Of a stretch of 64,000 nucleotides of DNA, positions 35,029 through 44,692 are shown piece after piece. Below the pieces are notes generated by a model that was not told where the DNA came from, searched no databases, and saw only the letters and a list, made by a program, of their open reading frames with translations. A program made the translations under genes and the position numbers. The stretch lies in the NCBI RefSeq assembly GCF_040370365.1, contig NZ_BAABWQ010000001.1:992001-1056000 (forward strand), read 5' to 3'. Each line of letters begins with the position of its first letter. Position 1 is the stretch's first letter. Source of the stretch: Shimia sp040370365. Lineage in GTDB: Bacteria; Pseudomonadota; Alphaproteobacteria; Rhodobacterales; Rhodobacteraceae.

Positions 35029-36581
35029 TATGGGTTTTTCTGATCCAGGGTTTCGCCGTCCGGCACACCAAGGTTGGTTGTATCAGCGACAGCATTTGTG
35101 CGCTTAGAAAGGAACCAGAAAACCGATAGCGCAGACAAGACCAAAAGCGCCACAGCAACGGGACTTGTGTAGATGTTCAGGAGGTTTCCGTTCAACAAGG
35201 CGATCGCCTGCGACAGGGATTTTTCAAACTGCGGCCCAAGGAAGAAGGCAATGATGAAAATGACCATCGAATATCCGAAGCTGTGCATCAACAATCCAAA
35301 AACCGCAAAAATCAGCATCACAGTCACGCCGAATAGACCATTGGTCGCCATCGAAACGCCCACAAAGCAAAGCAGAAGCGCCGATGAAAAGATAACGGCT
35401 TCGGGGGCAGAGACAACTTTGACCCAAAGGCGCAGACCGGCCTGTCCGACCCATAGGTTCACAAAGTTCGCCATGATCATGGCGCCGAAAAGCCCATAGA
35501 CCAGACGTCCTTGGTTCTGAAACAAGAGCGGGCCGGGCTGCATACCGTGGATCATGAAGGCACTAATGATGAGCGCCGCAGTGACGCTTCCCGGGATGCC
35601 AAGCGTCAGTAGGGGAATGAGATTTGCACCAACAACTGCCGAATTGGCAGATTCCGTTGCCGCAATGCCGTGTAGGTTGCCTTTGCCAAAACTGTCAGGA
35701 TCTTTTGAGGCGGTTTTTGTCATTGCATAAGACATGAACGCCGCTGCAGTTGACCCGATGCCAGGCAACGCGCCAAGGATCGTGCCAATCGTTGCACCGC
35801 GCACCATCGTATAGCGACAAGACCAATACTCGGCCCACGACACCCGGCGATCCTCTGGATTGCCACTGTCTGGTGGCAGAAAGCCTTGTCCAGCCGAGTT
35901 GTGGCTGTCAGACATGCGCCGCAAAATCTCTGAAATCGCCAACATGCCGATGGCCACAGATGGCAACGCAAGCCCGTCAAACAGATCCCAATAGCCGAAA
36001 ATGAGGCGGGGGGTGAAATGCTCAGGATCGGTGCCGATGAACGAAAACATCAACCCCAAAGCCGCCGCGATGACTCCTTTGATCAACGACTCGCCCATCA
36101 GGCCTGAGATGATCGAGAACGCGAATACCATCAACGCAACGATCTCAACCGGCCCCATCTTGAGCGCGAGGATCGCCAGCGGAGCCGAAACCGTGATCAA
36201 AACGATGTCGCTGAACGTATCGCCGGTGACGGACGAAAAAAGCGCCATCTTCGTCGCCTTAAGCGGTTTGCCTTGCTGCGCGAGCGGAAAGCCGTCCATG
36301 GCGGTCGCGGCTGCGTCCGGCGTGCCGGGCGTATTCATCAAAACCGCTGGCACGGCTCCCCCAACAAGCCCGCCTTTGTTGACGCCCACAAGAAAGGCAA
36401 TGGCTGGCAAGGGGTCGAGCCCAAATGTAAAGGGAATGGCAATGGCCATTGCCATAACCGGACCAATGCCCGGCACAGCGCCAACAAATTGTCCGAGCAC
36501 AACGCCGAACACGACAAACAGCAGGTTTATGGGGGTAAAAACATCCCCAAAGCCTGCCAGAATTATTGAGAAGTCTACCAT
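35028..36581 (-). CDS. tctA: tripartite tricarboxylate transporter large permease TctA
   Basis: 517 residues, about 12 membrane segments. The TctA motif GAVPGIGPVMAMAIAIPF near residue 35 and its repeat GALPGIGSTAAAFMSYAM, with PAVLMNTPGTPDAA and TLGIPGSVTAALIISAF, are diagnostic. It forms the translocation pore with TctB. Its stop overlaps the sulfatase start by one base. Confidence 0.92.
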   Translation of the reverse strand: MVDFSIILAGFGDVFTPINLLFVVFGVVLGQFVGAVPGIGPVMAMAIAIPFTFGLDPLPAIAFLVGVNKGGLVGGAVPAVLMNTPGTPDAAATAMDGFPLAQQGKPLKATKMALFSSVTGDTFSDIVLITVSAPLAILALKMGPVEIVALMVFAFSIISGLMGESLIKGVIAAALGLMFSFIGTDPEHFTPRLIFGYWDLFDGLALPSVAIGMLAISEILRRMSDSHNSAGQGFLPPDSGNPEDRRVSWAEYWSCRYTMVRGATIGTILGALPGIGSTAAAFMSYAMTKTASKDPDSFGKGNLHGIAATESANSAVVGANLIPLLTLGIPGSVTAALIISAFMIHGMQPGPLLFQNQGRLVYGLFGAMIMANFVNLWVGQAGLRLWVKVVSAPEAVIFSSALLLCFVGVSMATNGLFGVTVMLIFAVFGLLMHSFGYSMVIFIIAFFLGPQFEKSLSQAIALLNGNLLNIYTSPVAVALLVLSALSVFWFLSKRTNAVADTTNLGVPDGETLDQKNP

Positions 36582-36590
36582 ATCGGTGTC

Positions 36591-37019
36591 CTATCCGGGC
36601 AGGGCCCGCTCCAATAGCTGAGTGACAAGGACCCAAATCGCGGCCGGGATCACCACAACCCCCAACGCCAACCAAAGCGGGCGACGTTCGCCAATCATGA
36701 TCATCAGGATCAGCGCAAGAACGGGGGCGACATACATGAAACCGACCAAGGTCATGGCGTAAATCGCGACGCCCAAAAGGGCTACGTAGATCGTCGCTTG
36801 AATGAAAAACCGCGCGTCCGGGGCTTGGTGGGTTGTTGGTCGAAGGACCAATAAACTGCCGCACACTGCGATCACCCAAGATGTGACGTTGGGCATTGTC
36901 TTGGGGGATAGGTTCCCGCGATCAACGTCTTCAACATACTCAGGAATAACAAAGAAAAACATCGCCAAGCCAAAGAGCAGAAAGAAAGCTCCGGTCAGGC
37001 GGTCCGTTGTCATGTTCAT
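36591..37019 (-). CDS. tctB: tripartite tricarboxylate transporter small permease TctB
   Basis: 142 residues from the ATG at 37,019, chosen because GGGAGGGG lies just upstream. Four hydrophobic segments, the first being GAFFLLFGLAMFFFVIPEYV. Low sequence identity is normal for TctB; position between tctC and tctA supports the call. Confidence 0.83.
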   Translation of the reverse strand: MNMTTDRLTGAFFLLFGLAMFFFVIPEYVEDVDRGNLSPKTMPNVTSWVIAVCGSLLVLRPTTHQAPDARFFIQATIYVALLGVAIYAMTLVGFMYVAPVLALILMIMIGERRPLWLALGVVVIPAAIWVLVTQLLERALPG

Positions 37020-37076
37020 CTGGTTCCCCTCCCCGTGGATGGTGCCCCGTCGCAGTCTGCAGCGGGGCACTGAAGT

Positions 37077-38024
37077 TTATTTAGCGAACAAACGCTTGGC
37101 GTTTTCAAGACCATCTACCATCATCATGCGCGCACCGTCGGGGCCCATATTGATCGGATCTCCCTGCACGGCATTCCGAACGATCTCAGCGATTTGTGGT
37201 GACTGAACCGCGCTGTCGATTGCGGCTGCGATAGCCGCGGTTGCCGCAGGATCAGAGCCCCCTTTCATAGCAAGAAAGAACACAGCATCGACAAAGGCGT
37301 CCACACCGGCCTCGATGAATGTCAGCGTTTCAGGCGCATAGCTCAGACGCGACTGGTTGGCACTGGCGATCACTTTCATGTCGCCGGATTCGAGATACGG
37401 GAAGTGCTCCCCTGAAGCGAACCCCGCCAGAACCTGTCCCCCCAAGATCAAACGGATCACTTCGGCACCGCCGTCAGCAGTCACCAAGTTGAAGTCAACG
37501 CCCGTCTCACGTGTTGCGGCATTCATCATCAGCACCTGTGGGGGCGCCATCGTTGCCACCGGCATGTTGCCCTGCTCTTTTGCGTAAGCAATCATGCCCT
37601 GCAAATCGTCGAAGGGAGCGTCGGCACTGGCGACCAAAGCCAGTTCGGCCTTGGCGATTGTGCCGAGGTAGTCAAAGCTGTCGATGTCAAACGGCAACTC
37701 ATCACCGCGCTGCACCAACTGAACCAACACAGGAATGCCAACCCCCATACCAATGGTATGGTCATCTGCTGGACGCTGCGACAGGCCTGTAAACATGGCC
37801 ACGCCACCACCGCCGGGACGGTTTTCGACAATCACATTCCAACCGGTCTGATCTTTGATGACTTCGGCCAGGACCCGACCCATCGTATCGGTTGATCCCC
37901 CTGCCCCAAACCCGATCTCGATCGTGATCGGTTTGCTTGGCTCCCAATCCTGAGCGGCAACCGGTGCCCCCAGAGCGATGAGTGCTGCTGTGCTGATCGC
38001 CTTTAGTTTTGACGTAAGTTTCAT
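37077..38024 (-). CDS. tctC: tripartite tricarboxylate transporter solute-binding protein TctC
   Basis: 315 residues with a Sec signal (LKAISTAALIALGAPVAAQD). BUG/TctC landmarks: PITIEIGFGAGGSTDTMGRV, VIVENRPGGGGVAMF and APETLTFIEAG. Periplasmic receptor for a carboxylated ligand. First transporter gene after the MBL-fold enzyme. Confidence 0.9.
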   Translation of the reverse strand: MKLTSKLKAISTAALIALGAPVAAQDWEPSKPITIEIGFGAGGSTDTMGRVLAEVIKDQTGWNVIVENRPGGGGVAMFTGLSQRPADDHTIGMGVGIPVLVQLVQRGDELPFDIDSFDYLGTIAKAELALVASADAPFDDLQGMIAYAKEQGNMPVATMAPPQVLMMNAATRETGVDFNLVTADGGAEVIRLILGGQVLAGFASGEHFPYLESGDMKVIASANQSRLSYAPETLTFIEAGVDAFVDAVFFLAMKGGSDPAATAAIAAAIDSAVQSPQIAEIVRNAVQGDPINMGPDGARMMMVDGLENAKRLFAK

Positions 38025-38036
38025 TCGTTTTCCTCC

Positions 38037-39011
38037 CTAGTTTTCGTCTTTCGTTTGCTTACCTTCTTCGATGGCCAAACGTTCAACGGCACCCGCGCGC
38101 AAAAACTCAATTTGCGAAATGAGTCCGTCCGGGTCGACCATCACGTTGGTTTCTCCTTCCGCCCGAGCGGCAATGGCCTGGCGGTCCTCATCAAGATTGT
38201 TGGAAAAACCATGGGTTGTTAGGTGCACGTCAATTCCGATGCCCTCCGCTTCGGTCAGGGCACGCACACGGTCGAGGCTTTCGATGAAAGCTTCAACCTG
38301 CGGCGGCCCTTCAATGGCGTTTAGCCCGAGCCCACCGATCGTAATGGCGCGGTAAGTGTCACCCGCATCCATTACATCGTAAACAAAAGAGGCTGTGCCC
38401 CAAGTGTGACCGGGCGTTTCGACAACGGTGAACGTGTTGTTGCCGAGGGTGACCGTATCACCATCAGCGACAACCATTTCTGGTTCGATCATGTCCCATG
38501 CGCGAGGGCCTGCTTGAGACGCCTTGGACGACTCAACCGCTTCGTCCCAGCCTTCTTGCGTCATCACGAAAGTGGCGTTTGGCAACAGTGCCTTAAGAGC
38601 GGCGGCACCAGCCACGTGGTCAAAATGACCATGGGTCATGAGAACATATTTGATGTCCGCCAAATCGGTGCCCGTCTTGGCGATATTGTCCAAAAGTGTC
38701 GAAGAAAAAGGCCCATAGAGCGTATCGATCAGGACACTGCCTTCGTCGGTGTGAACCAACCACGACGAAACCCAGCAGATCCCCACATAGTCGACATTGT
38801 CAAACGGGGACCAAGGCTCAATGTACTGCGCATCCGGCGTGCTCAACCAACGGCCCAGATCCGGCGGCATCTTCCCGGTTTTGCCAAATTCCACAAATCG
38901 CCCCAGAATTTCGCCAGACGGGCAACCCTCAAATAAGTTTTGCGCGAAGGTCGGCGTGCCCAGCCCCATCGCGAGTGCAACAAAGAGACCTTTGGTCATC
39001 TCCTTTTTCAT
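38037..39011 (-). CDS. periplasmic metallo-beta-lactamase-fold hydrolase
   Basis: 324 residues from the ATG at 39,011 with GGGAGGAG upstream. A Sec signal peptide (LFVALAMGLGTPTFAQ) sends it to the periplasm. Zinc-site motif MTHGHFDHVAG, later ETPGHTWG, and THGF near the end. SSWLVHTDEGSVLIDTLYG is similar to subclass B3-like enzymes, yet its place in a transporter operon suggests a catabolic esterase or lactonase rather than antibiotic resistance; that is inference. Confidence 0.8.
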   Translation of the reverse strand: MKKEMTKGLFVALAMGLGTPTFAQNLFEGCPSGEILGRFVEFGKTGKMPPDLGRWLSTPDAQYIEPWSPFDNVDYVGICWVSSWLVHTDEGSVLIDTLYGPFSSTLLDNIAKTGTDLADIKYVLMTHGHFDHVAGAAALKALLPNATFVMTQEGWDEAVESSKASQAGPRAWDMIEPEMVVADGDTVTLGNNTFTVVETPGHTWGTASFVYDVMDAGDTYRAITIGGLGLNAIEGPPQVEAFIESLDRVRALTEAEGIGIDVHLTTHGFSNNLDEDRQAIAARAEGETNVMVDPDGLISQIEFLRAGAVERLAIEEGKQTKDEN

Positions 39012-39061
39012 CGTATCTCCTCCCATATTCCGCGCCCTGTGCCAAAGCGCTGCCAATCCGC

Positions 39062-40537
39062 TCACTCTGCGGGTATCAATTTGCCTGGGTTCATTAAGCC
39101 ATCCGGATCAAGCGCACGCTTTATCGAGCGCATCGCGACCAACTGACTGTCTTGCTTAAGATCGCGCATCACACCAAGCTTGCTCTGCCCAATCCCATGC
39201 TCTGCCGAGAACGAGCCGTTCAGCTGCATCAACAGCGAAAAGGCCTTCTCCTTCGCACGATCTAGGGGCAATTCTGCCCATTCGTTTCCAGGGGCCGCGC
39301 TTAGGGCGTAGTGCAAGTTTCCGTCACCAAGATGACCCACCGTGAGGGGATGAAACCCCATCTCAGACACGTCAGCATCCATTGCCTCCACGAATTCAGC
39401 CACAGCGGCCAAGGGGAGAGAAATATCCATGTGATAAGCCGGGCCATTCTCGGTGATGGACTCAAGTATGGATTCTCGCATGGACCACAAGTCGATACGC
39501 TGCTGCTCAGACTGAGCAATCATAGCATCAAGGACGATCTCTTCTTCCATCAAGTCCTCTAGCGCCGCGAACACCATACTTTGCAGCCGTGTCTCTCCGT
39601 CTTCACCGGTGTCCGCGTCGTCTTTGCGGCTTGACGCCACCTCAAAGAACATACCTGTTTCGGCGGGCGCCTCTAGAGGGCGACGTGTCTCGGGAAATGC
39701 CCTGCAAATAACATCAACTGCGGCAGCTGGCATGTATTCATAGGCTTCGACCCCGCCGCCAGTGCGATCCTGCAAGGCATTCAGCACCCTTGGTGCATCT
39801 TTCAACGCAGCAAGAGATAGAAACCCGGTTGTGCGCGTTAGAGGCAATGCAGACAGCTTGAAGACCGCCGCGGTAATAATGCCCAGCGTTCCTTCGGCAC
39901 CGATTAGCAAGTCCCTGAGATCATATCCCGTGTTGTCCTTACGCAGCCCAGTCAGCGAGTTGAACACTGAACCATCAGGCAGCACAGCTTCGATGCCAAT
40001 GCAGAGTTCGCGGGTCGTGCCGTATTTCACGACGTTTGAGCCACCCGCATTGGTCGACAGCGCTCCCCCGATCATGGCGCTGCCTTGGGCACCGAAAGTC
40101 AACGGAAACACCAAGCCAGCACTCAGGGCGTGCTCTTGCGCGGTTTGAAGAACGACGCCCGCCTCAAGCGTGATGGTGCGCGCGCTCTGGTCCAGCGAGC
40201 GAACCGCGCTCATGCGCTCCAGCGAGACAACGATGCCTTCGCCTTCACTGACCGGAACGCCACCTCCGCAAAGACCGGTGCGCCCCCCAACGGGGACAAT
40301 TGGCGCGCCATAGCTACGGCACAGCTTTATGACTTCTGCCACCTCAAGAGTGTTCTTGGGCCTGACAACGGCAAATGGCATTGCTGAATACTGCCCTGTC
40401 CAATCTGTGCCGTAAGGTGTGGCCAGCTCCGCCCCTCCCATCATGACATATGATGAACCGACGACCTCTTCGAGACGCGCCAACAGCTCTTCCGGCGATC
40501 GCATCGTTAAGCCCGGGGCCACATACGCATCCCACAT
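39062..40537 (-). CDS. FAD-binding oxidase, GlcD/D-lactate dehydrogenase type
   Basis: 491 residues from the ATG at 40,537, which has GGAGG 7 bases upstream. The PCMH-type FAD domain shows VPVGGRTGLCGGGVPVSEG and GGALSTNAGGSNVVKYGTTR; the C-terminal domain ends VGHLGDGNLHYALS and FSAEHGIGQSKLG, with the His cluster for 2-hydroxyacid oxidation. It would oxidise a 2-hydroxy acid. First gene of the operon, divergent from gntR. Confidence 0.86.
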   Translation of the reverse strand: MWDAYVAPGLTMRSPEELLARLEEVVGSSYVMMGGAELATPYGTDWTGQYSAMPFAVVRPKNTLEVAEVIKLCRSYGAPIVPVGGRTGLCGGGVPVSEGEGIVVSLERMSAVRSLDQSARTITLEAGVVLQTAQEHALSAGLVFPLTFGAQGSAMIGGALSTNAGGSNVVKYGTTRELCIGIEAVLPDGSVFNSLTGLRKDNTGYDLRDLLIGAEGTLGIITAAVFKLSALPLTRTTGFLSLAALKDAPRVLNALQDRTGGGVEAYEYMPAAAVDVICRAFPETRRPLEAPAETGMFFEVASSRKDDADTGEDGETRLQSMVFAALEDLMEEEIVLDAMIAQSEQQRIDLWSMRESILESITENGPAYHMDISLPLAAVAEFVEAMDADVSEMGFHPLTVGHLGDGNLHYALSAAPGNEWAELPLDRAKEKAFSLLMQLNGSFSAEHGIGQSKLGVMRDLKQDSQLVAMRSIKRALDPDGLMNPGKLIPAE

Positions 40538-40568
40538 TGACTGTCCTCCATCATCAACGATTCCAAAA

Positions 40569-40621
40569 CTACCATGGTACATTGTGAGCCCGCCTGTCAA
40601 TTGACTTCTACCATGGTAGAA
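40569..40621. promoter_or_regulatory. pair of TACCATGGTA palindromes, probable GntR operators
   Basis: CTACCATGGTAC-type core at 40,569-40,580 and the perfect 16-bp palindrome TTCTACCATGGTAGAA at 40,606-40,621 have centres 39 bases apart, close to four helical turns. They sit between the divergent FAD oxidase and gntR genes. FCD-type GntR proteins bind short palindromes containing GGT/ACC, so autoregulation and operon control are likely. Confidence 0.65.
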
Positions 40622-40663
40622 TGGTACTTGAGGAAACCCCTAAAAATCATCATTCGTGGGCTC

Positions 40664-41329
40664 ATGAACAAATACTCTGAGCAAAAATCCGTGACCGAGT
40701 TGACCGCGGAAAAGATTCGCGAGGCGATCATTCTGGGATCGTTTCCACTTGGGACGAAGCTGTCAGAACAGAAGTTGGCCGATCTCTATGAGGTCAGCAG
40801 ATCGCCCGTCCGCGAGGCATTGGTGCTGCTGCAGATCGAGGGCCTTGTGAGGATCTTCCCGAAACGGGGATCCTTTGTCTTTTCGCCGGATGAACGGACG
40901 ATCGTAGACCTCTGCGAACATCGCAATGTCTTGGAGACAGTATCACTTAAGCTGGGAATTGAGCGCAACCATGCCAGCCTTTTGAGCGGCTTGGAACTGG
41001 GCATTGATCAGATGCAAACCGCCATTGAGACCAAGAACACGAAAGACTATTCCCTTGGGGATCTAAAATTTCACCGCACAATCATTGCAAGCAGTGGCAA
41101 CAGATCCATGATTGCTGTCTACGAGACCACGATCGGGAGGCTCATTGCGCTGAGAACCCATTTGTTCACCGTCAGTGGCGTTCAGACCGACCGCTCCATG
41201 AGCGAGCATATTGAGATTCTCAGAGCCTGCGAGAAGAAAGATATCGCAAGAGCACAAGCCATATGTACTGAGCATATCAATCATCTTGCCGAACATGTCG
41301 CCGACGCAAATCTAAAGTCTACTTTTTGA
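40664..41329 (+). CDS. GntR family regulator, FCD (FadR-like) subfamily
   Basis: 221 residues from the ATG at 40,664; an open frame to 40,574 would cover the operators. Winged helix: LTAEKIREAIILGSFPLGTK and LADLYEVSRSPVREALVLLQ. The C-terminal FCD domain has the metal/ligand pattern DLKFHRTII, SEHIEIL and CTEHINHLAEHV. Probably controls the adjacent oxidase-MBL-Tct-sulfatase operon in response to an organic acid. Confidence 0.87.
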   Translation: MNKYSEQKSVTELTAEKIREAIILGSFPLGTKLSEQKLADLYEVSRSPVREALVLLQIEGLVRIFPKRGSFVFSPDERTIVDLCEHRNVLETVSLKLGIERNHASLLSGLELGIDQMQTAIETKNTKDYSLGDLKFHRTIIASSGNRSMIAVYETTIGRLIALRTHLFTVSGVQTDRSMSEHIEILRACEKKDIARAQAICTEHINHLAEHVADANLKSTF

Positions 41330-41817
41330 GTGCGCCCAACTGAAACGCCTCGATCGCGCCCCCCCCGGTTCTTTAAGTGTCGCTAAGCCCTCAATGCACG
41401 CGACCATTTTGCAATCATGCGAAGATGTTTCGTTTTCCCGCCCCGCCCTGTCAGAATTCTGAAAATGGTCATCCAAACGAAATTGCCCTGACGCAAATGC
41501 GCCGTGGAACGGGCTGGCAATTGGCCCCACACGCTCCTAAGCCCAACCACCAATTCGGCTTCTTTTGGCGCCTCGCCAGTGACAGAAATTGACACCGCCG
41601 TTGACAATAAACTCTGCATTGTCCGAACGCCGATTGGTGCCACCGCCAAAAACCGGCTGTTTTGCTTCCAAAATTTGAATATGATCGTTATCTATCCATA
41701 ACCGTATCTAGATGTATGATGGGTTGAATACATTGGATAACCAGAGCCCGTCGGTGTGGTCCTTGCCCATGCCAGTGCTCATTCGCCGCAAACCTGTCGC
41801 GGCAGTCTGGAGACGCA
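41330..41817. other. 488-base gap without a recognisable gene
   Basis: Only short overlapping frames with no family resemblance and no clear ribosome sites. It should contain the promoter of the histidine kinase gene. AT-rich text near 41,680-41,720 is the likeliest promoter location. Confidence 0.5.
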
Positions 41818-44367
41818 TTGTTCGCATTTGCCCTACAAAGCCTGACAACGCTGCTGCTGGCAGGCGCACTGGTCTATCTGCTCTTCATATCCGAGCGACT
41901 GCGAAACCGAAGACGGACACAACAGGCTCTGCTGGGCATTATCTTTGGCATTATGGTGATCTCGCTCGGCATGAATTCCTTGGTGTTGGAACACATCAGA
42001 GCGCCGTTTGATGCCAAGTCCGGGCCGCTGATATTTGCAGGCTACCTTGGCGGCCCAATTGGGGGCTTGATTGCTGGTCTAAGTGGCGCGCTCTACCGGG
42101 TTTCGCTTGGCGGCCCCTCACCCGTCCTCGGTATTTTCATGAATCTGGCCATTCCGGCAATCGGCGTAGCGCTCAGCTACCTACGTCCCCTGCGCAACTG
42201 GCCTGAAATCAGCCGCTCTGATGTTGGCATCCTTTCAGTGGCCTTTGTTCTTTTGCACGCCGTGCCGCTTTGGTATTTGAGCAATTTCAGCGCGGCACCC
42301 AACCCAGTTTCAAATGCACTGATTGTTGTGGCTGGCTTCAATGTGCTTGGCCTGCTGTCCATCCTGCTGACTTGGCAAATCCTGAAATACGCCCACCGCT
42401 TTGCAAGCGATGCAAACCGCGCGGCAGAACTGGCAACCAAGCTCGACCTGGCAATGCACGCGTCAGGTATGGGGATGTTCGACCACAAAATAGGCGAGCC
42501 CGGACCCGTTTTCGATGAAGGAATGATGTCCATCTATGGGCTGGACAGAGAACCAGGTGTGGTTCCCTTGCAGGAATGGACCGCGATGATTCACGCGGAT
42601 GATCTCCAAAATCTGAAAGAAGAAATGGGGAAAATTTGGGACGGGGTGAGCGCTTTAAACCGCGCCGACTTCCGTCTGTACCGAACGGATGGAAGTCTGC
42701 GGTATGTCCGTGCGAATTGGATAACTGAGGTCGACATTGATGGCACCGTAACACGCATCACCGGCATGTATACGGATCTGACCGATATACGCGAGACTGA
42801 ATTGCAACATAAGGCGTCGCAAGGGCGCGTCGCGGTGATCGCAGAAAGTTTGCCTGGCGTGATACTCGAATCCGAAAGCTCTAATTCTTCGAAGCCAAAA
42901 CTTTTGTATGTCAGTCCAAAATGCAAATCGGTCTGGGGCGTGCCGGACACAGATTTTTACGCCGACCCATCGTTGTTCTTCAAGATGCATGACCGCGAAG
43001 ACTACGACACATTCAAATCACTTCTGAGAAAGTGCATCGAGACCGGTGAACCGTTCTTTCACCGCTACAAAATATTTCCACGTAACGGACCAGCCCGATG
43101 GGTGGATTACCACGGCAGCTCTTCGAGGCAAGATGGCAATGTGCGGGTACAGGCCATTGTTCTTGACGCAACACGTGAGGTTGAGGCGCAGGAGCAAGCG
43201 GAAAAAGAGCGCGAGATTTCGAGACGGGCACAGCGGGTGGAAAGCATCGGACAGCTGACCGGCGGCGTGGCGCATGATTTCAATAACCTGCTGGCGGTCA
43301 TTCTGGGCAACCTTGAAATGCTGCGTGACAACGACAAACCTTCTGCCCAGAAAGAAATGATCGACACGGCCATCACCGCAACGCTACGCGGAGCCGACCT
43401 GACAAAGAACATGTTGTCTTTCGCGCGCAAGGCACCGTTGATGCCGGTTGTTGTGGACCTCAACGATGTTGTGCGTGAGGCCAAGAATTGGATGGGCCGC
43501 ACCTTGCCGGAGAGCGTGGTGGTCGAAACCTCGCTACTGGCCGGGCTGTGGCCGGTTGAGGTCGATCGGTCCTCGTTAGAAAGCGCTTTGCTGAACCTGA
43601 CATTGAACGCGCGCGATGCGATGGAAGGACACGGGAACCTGACCATCGAGACCGCCAATGTCCGCATTGACGAGGCCTATATCGATGCGCGCGAGGAAGA
43701 TCTGAAACCAGGACGTTATGTGATGCTGGCGGTCAGCGACACCGGATCAGGTATTGCGGAAGACGTCCTCAGCTCAATTTTCGAGCCGTTTTTCACCACA
43801 AAACCCCCCGGCGTCGGGTCCGGGCTTGGCCTGTCGATGACCGTGGGGTTCATGCGGCAATCGGAGGGCACCGTGCAGGTCTATTCCGAAGTCGGTGTGG
43901 GGACCACGTTCAAGCTGTATTTCCCAGCGGCGAAGGCATCGGAACAACCTCCTGCCAAGGCTCAGATAGCCAAAGAAGGTGAAGTGGGCACTGGAAGCAA
44001 GCTGCTGCTGGCTGAAGACGACGACGCAGTGCGCGATACCTTGGTCTCGGTTCTGAAACGGGCTGGCTACCACGTGACGGCGGCCAATTCCGGCGATGCG
44101 GCATTGGTGGTTTTCGAAGAAGATCCGACCTTTGACATGCTGCTGACCGATATTGTCATGCCGGGCAAGTTGCAGGGCACTGGACTTGCCAAGGCCCTGA
44201 GAGAGCGCTGGCCCGATCTGCCGGTCCTTTTCATGTCCGGCTACGCAAGCGAAGCCACGGTGCATGGAAACGGCTTACGCGCCGAAGACATCCGCCTGAT
44301 GAAGCCTGTCCAACGCGCCGAGCTTCTGGCAGCCGTCGCCAAGGTGATTTCGAAACTCAAAAACTAA
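41818..44367 (+). CDS. hybrid sensor histidine kinase with 5TM-Lyt-type input domain
   Basis: 849 residues from a TTG start with GGAG 5 bases upstream; an in-frame TGA upstream leaves no ATG. About 1-195 are hydrophobic with GYLGGPIGGLIAGLSGALYR, resembling 5TM receptors of LytS type. PAS regions follow (about 220-460, ending with a PAC-like coiled linker), then HisKA with the phospho-His near 485 (GGVAHDFNNLLAVI), the ATPase domain (NARDAMEG, GSGIAEDVLSSIFEPFFTTK, GSGLGLSMTVGFM) and a C-terminal receiver (about 727-849) with the phospho-Asp in LLTDIVMP. No separate response regulator is adjacent. Confidence 0.85.
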   Translation: MFAFALQSLTTLLLAGALVYLLFISERLRNRRRTQQALLGIIFGIMVISLGMNSLVLEHIRAPFDAKSGPLIFAGYLGGPIGGLIAGLSGALYRVSLGGPSPVLGIFMNLAIPAIGVALSYLRPLRNWPEISRSDVGILSVAFVLLHAVPLWYLSNFSAAPNPVSNALIVVAGFNVLGLLSILLTWQILKYAHRFASDANRAAELATKLDLAMHASGMGMFDHKIGEPGPVFDEGMMSIYGLDREPGVVPLQEWTAMIHADDLQNLKEEMGKIWDGVSALNRADFRLYRTDGSLRYVRANWITEVDIDGTVTRITGMYTDLTDIRETELQHKASQGRVAVIAESLPGVILESESSNSSKPKLLYVSPKCKSVWGVPDTDFYADPSLFFKMHDREDYDTFKSLLRKCIETGEPFFHRYKIFPRNGPARWVDYHGSSSRQDGNVRVQAIVLDATREVEAQEQAEKEREISRRAQRVESIGQLTGGVAHDFNNLLAVILGNLEMLRDNDKPSAQKEMIDTAITATLRGADLTKNMLSFARKAPLMPVVVDLNDVVREAKNWMGRTLPESVVVETSLLAGLWPVEVDRSSLESALLNLTLNARDAMEGHGNLTIETANVRIDEAYIDAREEDLKPGRYVMLAVSDTGSGIAEDVLSSIFEPFFTTKPPGVGSGLGLSMTVGFMRQSEGTVQVYSEVGVGTTFKLYFPAAKASEQPPAKAQIAKEGEVGTGSKLLLAEDDDAVRDTLVSVLKRAGYHVTAANSGDAALVVFEEDPTFDMLLTDIVMPGKLQGTGLAKALRERWPDLPVLFMSGYASEATVHGNGLRAEDIRLMKPVQRAELLAAVAKVISKLKN

Positions 44368-44676
44368 CGCCACCATATAAACCACAGGTCAGAAAGACCG
44401 TTCAGAACAAGTGCGAAAAATGCCCTTTCACAGTACAAGATTTCGTTCTGCTCGTCTGAACTGTGCGCCAAAACACAACCTTTAGACACCGGACCGCCAA
44501 TCAGTTGTGCCAAGGGCTGAAGGCCCGGTTTTGCGCGGACCACCAAGGGTCGCGCGTCCGCACCGAACTTCTGGCTTCCGCATATTCATTAGGTACGGCA
44601 TGTCGGCTTGGAGTCCTTTTCGACCGTTTTTGCCATGCGCAGGGACAGCGGCAATCGGTAGACAGATTGCAAATTA
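44368..44676. other. intergenic region upstream of the MarR-GNAT gene
   Basis: No gene recognised in about 310 bases; the final bases hold the palindromic operator listed separately. Confidence 0.5.
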
Positions 44677-44691
44677 GTTGTATTATACAAC
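44677..44691. promoter_or_regulatory. perfect palindrome directly before the MarR-GNAT start codon
   Basis: GTTGTATTATACAAC has 7-base perfect arms around a central T and ends two bases before the ATG at 44,693. A MarR-type dimer bound here would block translation-proximal transcription, so autorepression by the adjacent gene product is likely. Confidence 0.6.
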
Positions 44692-44692
44692 C

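Noticed and set aside
38037..39011. MBL-fold gene as an antibiotic-resistance beta-lactamase
   Set aside because: It is embedded in a transporter and catabolic operon, so another hydrolase role is more plausible.
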